NCBI GenBank assembly: GCA_964372375.1
Contig: CAYJQF010000003.1
Location: 1-49,966, forward strand
Source: SICV01 sp964372375
GTDB lineage: Archaea; Nanobdellota; Nanobdellia; Pacearchaeales; GW2011-AR1
Direction of reading: 5' to 3'
DNA length: 49,966 nucleotides
Below are positions 15,275-21,996 of this stretch, piece by piece (positions within the stretch are counted from its first letter, which is position 1; every line of letters begins with the position of its first letter). Under the pieces are notes generated by a model that had not been told where the DNA came from, made no database searches, and saw only the letters and a program-made list of their open reading frames with translations. Position numbers and translations under genes: made by a program.

Positions 15275-15495
15275 ACGTAATAACTCCTTAGCAAAGAGAT
15301 AAGCGCGATGATACTAAGGAACAAAGAGGTGAGCGATGCTGCTTCTGCTCCATAGAGCGCAAACCCAACACATACCAGTATTCCAAAAAAGATAATGCGC
15401 TTAAACCACGCTCTTCCCTGTTTCAGTTCATCTTTACATGCGTGTGCAATCAAGAGACCGACAGGAAGTGCAAGTATTTCAATGGGCCAGAGCAT
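15271..15495 (-). CDS. Small membrane protein coupled to the nucleotidyltransferase
   Basis: A 74-aa protein with two or three hydrophobic segments: residues about 3-18, a basic loop KDELKQGRAWFKR, then about 34-50 and 54-70. It belongs to no family I can name. Its stop overlaps the nucleotidyltransferase ATG (ATGA), so the two are co-translated, and a role near envelope sugar synthesis is an inference from that. Confidence 0.6.
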   Translation of the reverse strand: MLWPIEILALPVGLLIAHACKDELKQGRAWFKRIIFFGILVCVGFALYGAEAASLTSLFLSIIALISLLRSYYV

Positions 15496-15515
15496 AGCAT
15501 TCGTATTTCTAGCTT

Positions 15516-15803
15516 CTATTTAAATGATGCGAGCTCATCAATCGCCTTTGCCAGGGCAAAATCAAGGTCGGTGAGCCCGCCTTCTGAATGTGTTGTGATG
15601 GTAATCCTCACCTGATCATAATTGACTAGGAAAGAAGGATGGTGCTGCATGTTCTCTGCAAGTTCTGCCACATTATTCACAAATATCATCGTCTCTTTGA
15701 AGTCGGGAAACGAATACTCTTTCATGAGTGCACTCCCTTCCAGACTCCACTCTTTCAGTTCTTGCATACGTGCCTGAATTCGTGCTAAAGGCAAAGGAGC
15801 CAT
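15516..15803 (-). CDS. phhB: Pterin-4a-carbinolamine dehydratase
   Basis: A 95-aa protein with the full PCD/DCoH pattern: a W(x)LEG strand, SFPDFKETMIFVNNVAELAE helix, the active-site HHPSFLVNYDQV, and THSEGGLTDLDFALAKAID. It dehydrates 4a-hydroxy-tetrahydropterins. No aromatic amino acid hydroxylase is visible nearby. In archaea such proteins have also been linked to pterin or molybdopterin metabolism, so its physiological substrate is open. It lies 20 bp upstream of the small membrane protein gene, same strand. Confidence 0.9.
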   Translation of the reverse strand: MAPLPLARIQARMQELKEWSLEGSALMKEYSFPDFKETMIFVNNVAELAENMQHHPSFLVNYDQVRITITTHSEGGLTDLDFALAKAIDELASFK

Positions 15804-15844
15804 GCTCTAGGTATGAAAACACACTTAATAAGATTTGTTGTACT

Positions 15845-15888
15845 ATAGCCAATGACTTAAAATAGATGTTCTTCTTGTCGTTGGCTAT
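15845..15888. repeat. Inverted repeat in the phhB-AAA ATPase divergent region
   Basis: ATAGCCAATGAC (15845-15856) pairs with GTCGTTGGCTAT (15877-15888) as 12-bp arms with one T-G pair and a 20-nt loop. It lies between divergent promoters, before the TTTTATATAGA box near 15919-15930. It could be an operator, a cruciform or part of a short RNA. Confidence 0.55.
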
Positions 15889-15948
15889 GTAGGGAAAGAG
15901 GCATGTCTTTCACTATAGTTTTATATAGATTCTTTTCTTTCTTAGACA

Positions 15949-16518
15949 ATGAGAGTGGTGATTGACGGCGGTCCAGGCACAGGTAAAACATCAGTAATCA
16001 AAGCACTTAGAAAAAGGAAGTATAACGTCAAGCCTGAAGCAGCCCGCATTGTCCTTCATAGAAAGAAATATCGGGAGAACACCCATCTCACCAAGAAGCA
16101 GCTCGCCGGCATCCAGCGAGCAATCTGGAACCTTTCTCTTAAAGAGTATCAGCAAGCATCAAGAAAAAAAGACAAGCTTATTTTCTTTGATCGCGGCATT
16201 ATTTCTGGATTTAGCTATCTGAAGCTCGAAAAAATTAAGATTACCAAGGCAATGCTCAAACAGGCAGCATCTCTTACCTATGAGTATGTATATATTATGC
16301 ACCCACTTCCTCGGAGATTGTATGCAACTGATACCGTTCGCAGAGAGTCGTACACCAAGTCTTTACAGATTCACCGGCAGATTGTCAGGTTCTATAAGCA
16401 GTTTGGCTATAGACCATGCATTGTACCCTTTGACACTGTTGAGAAGAGAGTACAATTTATTCTTAAAAGAATTAAGCAGGCAGAGAGTAGAAGTTCAGTA
16501 CTCTTCGTTACAAGCTGA
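15949..16518 (+). CDS. AAA family ATPase/kinase-like protein (AAA_28-like)
   Basis: A 189-aa P-loop protein. Walker A is GGPGTGKTSVI at residues 7-17, LIFFDRGIISG (about 75) is a Walker B-type strand with a downstream DRG typical of nucleotide kinase-like AAA_28 proteins, and basic lid residues RRLYATDTVRRESY follow. Such proteins phosphorylate small molecules or nucleotides, but the substrate is unknown. A TTTTATATAGA box lies about 19-30 bp before the ATG. Its 3' end overlaps the convergent dnaG gene by 11 bp. Confidence 0.8.
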   Translation: MRVVIDGGPGTGKTSVIKALRKRKYNVKPEAARIVLHRKKYRENTHLTKKQLAGIQRAIWNLSLKEYQQASRKKDKLIFFDRGIISGFSYLKLEKIKITKAMLKQAASLTYEYVYIMHPLPRRLYATDTVRRESYTKSLQIHRQIVRFYKQFGYRPCIVPFDTVEKRVQFILKRIKQAESRSSVLFVTS

Positions 16519-17674
16519 CTAAGTGCACCTTGGCAGCGTCCGTGCTTCCAAAGGTGGTTGCAGCGCAGTATTGGACATTCCGTTCATCACATGCCTTAAT
16601 CGTTGAGGCAGTTGCAGCACCATCGATGACGAGTGCAAAGATAGGTTTTCTGCTTCCCAGTAAGGTTCTCGTAATCTCCTTGCTTGAAACTTGTCTGATG
16701 ACATCCATGCTGCTGTCAAGTACCAGTGCGTTCTTCGTGCCTTTCACACGTCCATATATCTTCCGCAATGCTTCTTTCGCATCGCCTGAAAATCCAGGAG
16801 AAGGTACGGCAGCGGTAGCAGACTCTTCCGAGCGCTCATACCTGCTTTGTCTATGCTGTAATGCAAAGAACTCACTTACGGTCAAACGCTTCCGCAAGGC
16901 GATGAGAATCTCTTTACCAGTCAGTTCTTCAACTTCCTTGCCGTCAGGAGCAATAGCAACATACGTGACTTTCGCATTATTGATGACATTCTGAGCAATC
17001 AATCTGCCTCCCCGGTCGCCGTCAATAAACAAGATCAGCTCTTTTTGCTCGCCTAATCGCGCTATTTCCGCGGGCAGCTTCGTGCCGTTCATGCCAATCA
17101 CATTATTCACTCGATTCTTTAATAAGGTAATGACATCTGCCCTTCCTTCCACAACGATAAGTTCCTTGCCAGATACGTCTCCAGCGGGCAGCTTCTCTTC
17201 ACCATATTCTTGTAGCTTTGCTGCTCTGCTCTCTTCCTTCAAAGTCTTGGACATCTCACCAAAAGTACTTCCTTCCTCATCTAACCCTTCAAGAAGTTTC
17301 TTTGCCCTATCTATAATAAAATCTCGCTTAGTACCTCGCACATCTTCTATCGTGAGTACTTGGATAGAAGCCTCAGTTGGTCCAATACGGTCTATGGTTT
17401 CTAAAGCAGCAGCAATTATTGTGGTTTCAGACTTATCTAATGCACTCGGCAGCTTAATTTCCCCCACGCTCTTTCCATCTACTGTTTCTAGCTCAACTTC
17501 AATTCGTCCGATTTTACCTTCTTTCTGTAATTCACGCATTTCAAGCTCGGAGCCTAACAAGCCTTCAGTCTGCCCAAAGATAGCGCCGATGACATCAGGC
17601 TTTTCAAGTGGGCCTTCTGCTTTGAAGGAGGCGCGGACCATATATTTGATTGATACGGGGCTTATTTTCGCCAT
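16508..17674 (-). CDS. dnaG: Archaeal DnaG-type primase
   Basis: About 388 aa. After an N-terminal KISPVSIKYMVRASF domain typical of archaeal DnaG comes the TOPRIM domain (about 160-260) with LIVVEGRADVITLL (catalytic Glu), NVIGMNGTKLP and ILFIDGDRGG (DxD-type metal site). Archaeal DnaG associates with the exosome and can prime DNA. An upstream in-frame ATG at 17704 exists, but 17674 is preferred: AAGGA lies about 8 bp before it and the protein then starts MAKISPV as in homologues. The leader carries hairpins (17705-17718) and the promoter is about 140 bp away. Confidence 0.93.
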   Translation of the reverse strand: MAKISPVSIKYMVRASFKAEGPLEKPDVIGAIFGQTEGLLGSELEMRELQKEGKIGRIEVELETVDGKSVGEIKLPSALDKSETTIIAAALETIDRIGPTEASIQVLTIEDVRGTKRDFIIDRAKKLLEGLDEEGSTFGEMSKTLKEESRAAKLQEYGEEKLPAGDVSGKELIVVEGRADVITLLKNRVNNVIGMNGTKLPAEIARLGEQKELILFIDGDRGGRLIAQNVINNAKVTYVAIAPDGKEVEELTGKEILIALRKRLTVSEFFALQHRQSRYERSEESATAAVPSPGFSGDAKEALRKIYGRVKGTKNALVLDSSMDVIRQVSSKEITRTLLGSRKPIFALVIDGAATASTIKACDERNVQYCAATTFGSTDAAKVHLVSL

Positions 17675-17828
17675 TACTATTCCTTGCTCTTTCGAGCGGT
17701 TCATATGAGCTTTCGCTCAGTGTAGAAAGAAAAGGGGTAAAAGATGTCCAACACGGACGTGAATATGACTTTTCTTTAAGATATTCCTTCCTACTGTACT
17801 CCCTGGAACTGATGCTATTTAAAACTTT
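17675..17828 (-). promoter_or_regulatory. Long structured leader and promoter of dnaG
   Basis: A TATA-like TTTTAAATAGC near 17815-17827 implies a message start about 120-130 nt before the dnaG ATG, unusually long in a window of mostly leaderless genes. The leader contains TGAGC-GAAA-GCTCA, a GNRA-tetraloop hairpin (17705-17718), and a smaller GTCC-GTGTT-GGAC hairpin. A post-transcriptional control element is possible. Confidence 0.4.
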
Positions 17829-17924
17829 CTGAATAGAAGTACGTGCATGTAATCTAGCCTTCAAGGATTATATAAAGGTTGCGCTTGTAGATCGGCTGGG
17901 AGATATCGTCGGTAACCCTGAGAA

Positions 17925-17938
17925 ATGTTTATAAACCC
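17925..17938 (+). promoter_or_regulatory. TATA-like boxes upstream of the acidic small protein
   Basis: TGTTTATAAACC at about 17926-17937 is 27-38 bp before the ATG at 17965. A second strong box, TTATATAAAGG at 17867-17877, lies 60 bp further upstream and could drive a longer leader or a separate short RNA over 17900-17925. Confidence 0.5.
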
Positions 17939-17964
17939 CTGCATCAGAGGAGAGGAAAGAGAGC

Positions 17965-18066
17965 ATGGCGAAAAAAGAGGTATACAAAGAAAAAGACTTC
18001 GAGGACATCGAAGAGGCTGAGTTTGATGATGAGCTCTTTGAAGGACTTGATTCAGTCTCTGAATAA
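17965..18066 (+). CDS. Tiny acidic 33-aa protein
   Basis: ATG at 17965, 33 codons and TAA. It starts MAKKEVYKEKDFEDIEE and ends GLDSVSE, with 15 Asp/Glu residues, so it is strongly acidic. Good gene signals surround it: a TATA-like box, a purine-rich GAGGAGAGGAAAGAGAG leader resembling a Shine-Dalgarno stretch, and an intrinsic-terminator-like hairpin right after the stop. That set makes a real mini-gene likely. No family is recognised; acidic miniproteins can bind basic nucleic-acid-binding partners, but that is speculation. Confidence 0.65.
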   Translation: MAKKEVYKEKDFEDIEEAEFDDELFEGLDSVSE

Positions 18067-18076
18067 TGCTTTTCAC

Positions 18077-18108
18077 GCCTCATAGGGGAGGCTTTTCTTT
18101 TATTTTTG
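18077..18108 (+). terminator. Hairpin plus T-tract terminator
   Basis: GCCTC-ATAGGG-GAGGC (18077-18092) is followed by TTTTCTTTTATTTTT. It starts 11 bp after the 33-aa ORF stop. The rest of 18109-18214 shows no gene or clear site. Confidence 0.7.
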
Positions 18109-18214
18109 TCTCCGTATCAGAAGAGTACTGTTGAGATACCACGTCCAGCAAGAAAAGGAGTAAACTAATTAAGGTTAGTCTTCTTCTCATACTTCATGGA
18201 TTGCGAGAGATTAT

Positions 18215-18769
18215 TTACTGAGAACGCTGCAACGCATAGAATTCTTTTATCTTTCCAAGCTTTTCATACAACTGCATCAATACCGAACGTACTTCTTGTT
18301 TTTCGTCAGGTGCCAGATCTAAACTCCAGAGTTTTTCATATGCATCCATAGCATGCTTGCGCTTGTCCTTACCCATATACTCTTGTCCTGCTGTCTTGTA
18401 AAACGCTCGTTGCCGCGCCTTTAAGTGAGGTTTCTGCATTTCATTGGCGCATGCCAATGCTTTTGCAAAAGAAATATCAGCATCGTCATAGTTGCCTGAT
18501 TTCACAAACAGTTCTACAGACTTCATAAAATCATTCATCTTGCCCTCAAAAGTGGTATTGATTTCAGCAGCATTCCTAATTAATTTTCCTGCTTCTAAGA
18601 ACATCTTCCTGCTTTCATAAATGGAAGACAAGGTTACTAGTACATATTTTCTGGTGTCAAAATCAAGGTTCTTCTTCAGGCATTGTTGCAGATAGTCCAT
18701 CTTCACATAATCCCCAACCACTGCAAGTTTTGCTTCTACCTCTTTCCGAGAAAGGTCTCCTGTATTCAT
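18215..18769 (-). CDS. TPR-like helical repeat protein
   Basis: A 184-aa all-helical protein with tetratricopeptide-like spacing: KYVLVTLSSIYESRKMFLEAGKL, then LFVKSGNYDDADISFAKALA, then RKHAMDAYEKLWSL and LMQLYEKLGKIKEFYAL. TPR solenoids mediate protein-protein contacts. No signal peptide or membrane segment. It stands alone on the minus strand, 143 bp downstream of the EF-1A gene; an AT-rich segment at 18770-18850 includes several TATA-like stretches. The partner is unknown. Confidence 0.75.
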   Translation of the reverse strand: MNTGDLSRKEVEAKLAVVGDYVKMDYLQQCLKKNLDFDTRKYVLVTLSSIYESRKMFLEAGKLIRNAAEINTTFEGKMNDFMKSVELFVKSGNYDDADISFAKALACANEMQKPHLKARQRAFYKTAGQEYMGKDKRKHAMDAYEKLWSLDLAPDEKQEVRSVLMQLYEKLGKIKEFYALQRSQ

Positions 18770-18912
18770 TCATTTCTCTAATGAAAGATGTTTATAAGTA
18801 TTATGCTATCCTATAATACTTTATTATACAACAAGAAATAAAAGATTTGTTAATTATCTTTGGAGAGAATATGTTAGTGATTAGCGAACTCTTTATTAAA
18901 GAATAAAGAAAC

Positions 18913-20193
18913 TTACAGTTTCTTTGCCTTAATTTCAATGCAGACACCAGCGGCTACGGTTGCTCCGGCATCTCGGATTGCAAAACGAGCCATATGCGGA
19001 TTGGTTGCTTGTGTTTCAAGCACGAGATTTCCAATCGGCTTGATTCTGACTTTCGCAACATCCCCATTTTTGAGGAAATCAGGATTCTTTGCTGTAACGC
19101 CATCGGGGCTGGTCTTCTCAATCAGTTCAATGAATTGGCAGGGCACTTGTGCGGTATGCACATGGAATACCGGCGTATAGCCTTTGGCAATGACCGTTGG
19201 GTGGCTAATAACAGCGACCTGTGCAACAAACTCTTCTGCAATCGTTGCAGGCTTTGCAGCATCACATACGACATCGCCCCGAGCCACATCTTTCTTGCCG
19301 ATGCCTCGAATATTGATACCTACATTGTCTCCTGCTTCACCTTGAGGTAATTGTTCATGGTGCATTTCTATTGTTCTGACTTCACCTTCAACACCTTTGC
19401 CTGATCTTCCAGGAAGAATAAGCACTTTCTGGCCAACTTTCATTATTCCAGTCTCAATCTTACCAACAGGGACAGTTCCAATGCCAGTAATCTCATACAC
19501 ATCTTGTAAAGGCATACGCAATGGTAACGTTGTTGGTTTTTCAGGCTGTGCAAACAAGTCTAGTTGTTCTAGTATCGTAGGTCCCTTGTACCAAGCCATG
19601 TTGGTAGATTTCTTAACCACATTATCTCCTTTAAAGCCAGAAGCAGCAATGAAGGTGATAGACTCGGGCTTGTATCCTGCCATTTTTAATACAGCAGAAA
19701 CATCTGCAACCGTTTTCTTGAATGCATCTTCCTTATATTCAACCGTATCCATTTTGTTGATAATGACTGCCACCTGCCCAACACCCATAGTTCGTAACAG
19801 CCAAACATGCTCTTTCGTCTGTGGCTGCACACCATCCTTAGCAGAAATGGTTAAGAAGGCGCAATCAGCCTGGCTTGCTCCCGTAATCATATTCTTGACG
19901 AAGTCTTTGTGTCCCGGAGCATCAATAATAGTCACTTCATACTTATTAGTGAGTAATTTTTGATAGGATAAGTCAATAGTAACTCCCCGTTCTCTCTCTT
20001 CCTTGAATTTGTCCATGACGAAGGCGAACTCAAACCCTGCTTTTCCATGCTTCTGCGCCTCAGCCTTCAGCTTTTCCAATTCCTCAGGGCTCACTTTGCC
20101 GGAATCGAACATAAGCCTGCCTATAGTAGTTGATTTTCCATGGTCAACGTGCCCAACGAACACCACATTCAGGATTGGTTTTTGTTTTGCCAT
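18913..20193 (-). CDS. tuf: Elongation factor 1-alpha (aEF-1A)
   Basis: A 426-aa GTPase that delivers aminoacyl-tRNA to the ribosome. G motifs: GHVDHGKST (residues 14-22), DAPGHKDFVKNMITGASQAD (about 91-110) and NKMD (about 145), then domains II and III with the archaeal/eukaryotic type C-terminus. The length is normal. It is the last gene of the rpo/str cluster. A TATA-like AGATTTAAATACCC lies near 20230-20243, so it has its own promoter. Its leader TTTTACGGAT resembles that of EF-2. Confidence 0.97.
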   Translation of the reverse strand: MAKQKPILNVVFVGHVDHGKSTTIGRLMFDSGKVSPEELEKLKAEAQKHGKAGFEFAFVMDKFKEERERGVTIDLSYQKLLTNKYEVTIIDAPGHKDFVKNMITGASQADCAFLTISAKDGVQPQTKEHVWLLRTMGVGQVAVIINKMDTVEYKEDAFKKTVADVSAVLKMAGYKPESITFIAASGFKGDNVVKKSTNMAWYKGPTILEQLDLFAQPEKPTTLPLRMPLQDVYEITGIGTVPVGKIETGIMKVGQKVLILPGRSGKGVEGEVRTIEMHHEQLPQGEAGDNVGINIRGIGKKDVARGDVVCDAAKPATIAEEFVAQVAVISHPTVIAKGYTPVFHVHTAQVPCQFIELIEKTSPDGVTAKNPDFLKNGDVAKVRIKPIGNLVLETQATNPHMARFAIRDAGATVAAGVCIEIKAKKL

Positions 20194-20272
20194 TGTAATC
20201 CGTAAAAGTATTCTTCTCTATTTGAGAGGGTATTTAAATCTTTTTGTTGAAAAAAGAGTTAGAGGGATATGC

Positions 20273-21025
20273 TTATTGATTCCCTGCAATTCTCAGTCTT
20301 TGGGCTTGAATAATCATTTGCGGATGATAAGCAACGAAGGCATTAAAATAGGTACCCTTCAGATGAATAGTTGGCATTCCAGTTCTTTTAACAATTTCAT
20401 CAAAAAGAGGCTTTCCATCTCTGCGCCAGGCATCAGCTTTGCTATGAAGCTGTTTACACCACTCATGTTTGCTTTCATAAATCTCCCTCAGGCATAGAGT
20501 CCAGATACTCTCTTGTAAATCTGATTCTGGTGAGACACAATAGCCAAGATTTCTAAAGCTTCTAACAATATGCTCTCGGCTAGATTTAGTAGAAGTAATG
20601 TCTAACTCTTCTAGATTTTTCGGTAGTGCTAACGTTTCTTTTATTATGGGCTTAAGCCAATACGCATGATCTAAGCGAATTCTAGCGATTCCATGTCTAG
20701 AACCTAATGTACGCATCACTCCTTGAATTTTGTTTGAAGAATAAGTTCCATCGAGCTTGTCTACAAGAGTTTGACCAGGTATCAATTCGCCAGTAGGCAA
20801 GGAGCTAAAAATGCTGATTAATCTTTCTCTAAGCAGATTTAATTCATCAGGATGAGGAACGCCTTTCCGGCTTTTTCTAAGGACAATGTAATAGAATCTC
20901 TCTGTGAGAGAGTCACTCTCAAAAGGAGAGAGATTTTCTCCCAGTCCTTGTAATCTTTCTACAAGTGCTGAAACAGCTGCCCCCCACGCCATTTCATTTC
21001 GATAGGTAAGCTCTCTTTCTTGCAT
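20273..21025 (-). CDS. Orphan protein of 250 aa inserted between EF-2 and EF-1A
   Basis: I do not recognise this soluble, mostly helical protein. A middle part (ELIPGQTLVDKLDG, QGVMRTLGSRHGIARIRLD) looks like a winged-helix domain, with LIPGQ leading to the recognition-helix region. The first Met in the longest frame is a TTG; ATG at 21025 is used here. Its TATA box (AAGTATAAAAAGC, about 21041-21055) matches that of the next upstream orphan almost base for base. A DNA-binding accessory gene is plausible but unproven. Confidence 0.6.
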   Translation of the reverse strand: MQERELTYRNEMAWGAAVSALVERLQGLGENLSPFESDSLTERFYYIVLRKSRKGVPHPDELNLLRERLISIFSSLPTGELIPGQTLVDKLDGTYSSNKIQGVMRTLGSRHGIARIRLDHAYWLKPIIKETLALPKNLEELDITSTKSSREHIVRSFRNLGYCVSPESDLQESIWTLCLREIYESKHEWCKQLHSKADAWRRDGKPLFDEIVKRTGMPTIHLKGTYFNAFVAYHPQMIIQAQRLRIAGNQ

Positions 21026-21093
21026 CAAACATTGATAAATCCCGCTTTTTATACTTTGTTGTAAGAACCTGCCTCTTAGTTACAAGTAATTGA

Positions 21094-21822
21094 TTATATC
21101 AAAAGCGCTTGTAATCCATCCATTTTTTCTCTTGGTTCTTGTTTTCTTGTATCCCATCTTGGAACCTTGTCTGGATGAAAGTCTTTTGGTATCGCTTTTC
21201 CATACATGCTGATTTTTCCATTATAAGCATGTATCTCAGCATCACATTCTTCTGTATCAAAATATTCTCCACCCCGTATCCATCTATTTAATTGCGCATG
21301 AACAGAGGTAACGACATATTCTTTTCTGAGAAGTGAGACGATTGCATACTTAACTCTATCAACGCTTTCCTTTCCCTGAGCAACATTGAAAGAGAGATTA
21401 TACCATGTATGTTCATCTCCGCACAGAAAGATAGGAGCAGTAAGGGTTTTTTTGGGGTCTTGAGTGATCCAATCGACACTTGGTCCGCAATATTCAAGGC
21501 TAGGCTCATTAAATTGTCTTAATTCATAATCCCATCTGAGCCCCCAGAAAGGAATGATGCCGTTTCGTCTGCATAGTTCTATCATAGCTCCAGTCCATGC
21601 AGTATCTCTCCACCTCTTTTCATCAAAACCTTCAGGAACTTTACCTTTTAATGCATTAGGAAATATCTCTGTAATAAGTCCGTCCCGTGATTTTTTTCTC
21701 GCTTCTAGAAATTCCGGCACATTTGGCGCTAAAGAGGCGCTCAAGGAGCATCGCTCAGAATCAATGCTAAAAACAAGGTCGTTGAGAAAATCGGACCGCG
21801 AATACTCCCATGTTCCTTCCAT
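21094..21822 (-). CDS. Orphan protein of 242 aa inserted between EF-2 and EF-1A
   Basis: Unrecognised soluble protein with many aromatic residues (TWEYSRSDFL, FWGLRWDYELRQF, EHTWYNLSFN) and an Arg/Lys/Glu-rich C-terminus. No known motif, signal peptide or membrane helix is visible. The promoter AAATATAAAAAGCC (about 21845-21858) lies 23-36 bp before the ATG. It is followed by a second orphan with its own near-identical promoter, so the two form a likely co-regulated cargo pair inside the translation-factor cluster. Confidence 0.6.
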   Translation of the reverse strand: MEGTWEYSRSDFLNDLVFSIDSERCSLSASLAPNVPEFLEARKKSRDGLITEIFPNALKGKVPEGFDEKRWRDTAWTGAMIELCRRNGIIPFWGLRWDYELRQFNEPSLEYCGPSVDWITQDPKKTLTAPIFLCGDEHTWYNLSFNVAQGKESVDRVKYAIVSLLRKEYVVTSVHAQLNRWIRGGEYFDTEECDAEIHAYNGKISMYGKAIPKDFHPDKVPRWDTRKQEPREKMDGLQALLI

Positions 21823-21860
21823 TAAAAATAGCTAAAGTAAGGCTTTTTATATTTTGTTAT

Positions 21861-21951
21861 GTCAAGGAACTTGACAGAAAACCACACTCCTCAAGGATTT
21901 CCAATCCTTGACGGCCATCAAGAACTCTGTTCTTGAGGTTTAAGCCGTGGT
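21861..21951. other. Structured element of three tandem hairpins, possible RNA
   Basis: Three perfect hairpins share a TCAAG...CTTGA core: 21861-21875 (6-bp stem, loop GAA), 21891-21911 (9-bp stem, loop TCC) and 21918-21936 (8-bp stem, loop TCT). ACCAC (21881-21885) can pair with GTGGT (21947-21951) and close the last two into a branched fold. It lies between the EF-2 stop and the promoter of the orphan at 21822. It may be an EF-2 3' UTR/terminator, a small RNA or the end of a lost mobile element. Confidence 0.6.
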
Positions 21952-21996
21952 GGCACATCGTGTTTTTGATACTACTAAGCAGATAACAGAATCGCT

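Noticed and set aside
17604..18083. Minus-strand frames of 71-86 aa over 17604-17864 and 17861-18083
   Set aside because: They overlap dnaG in another frame or run antisense to the 33-aa gene and its terminator, and they show no promoter spacing or family features.
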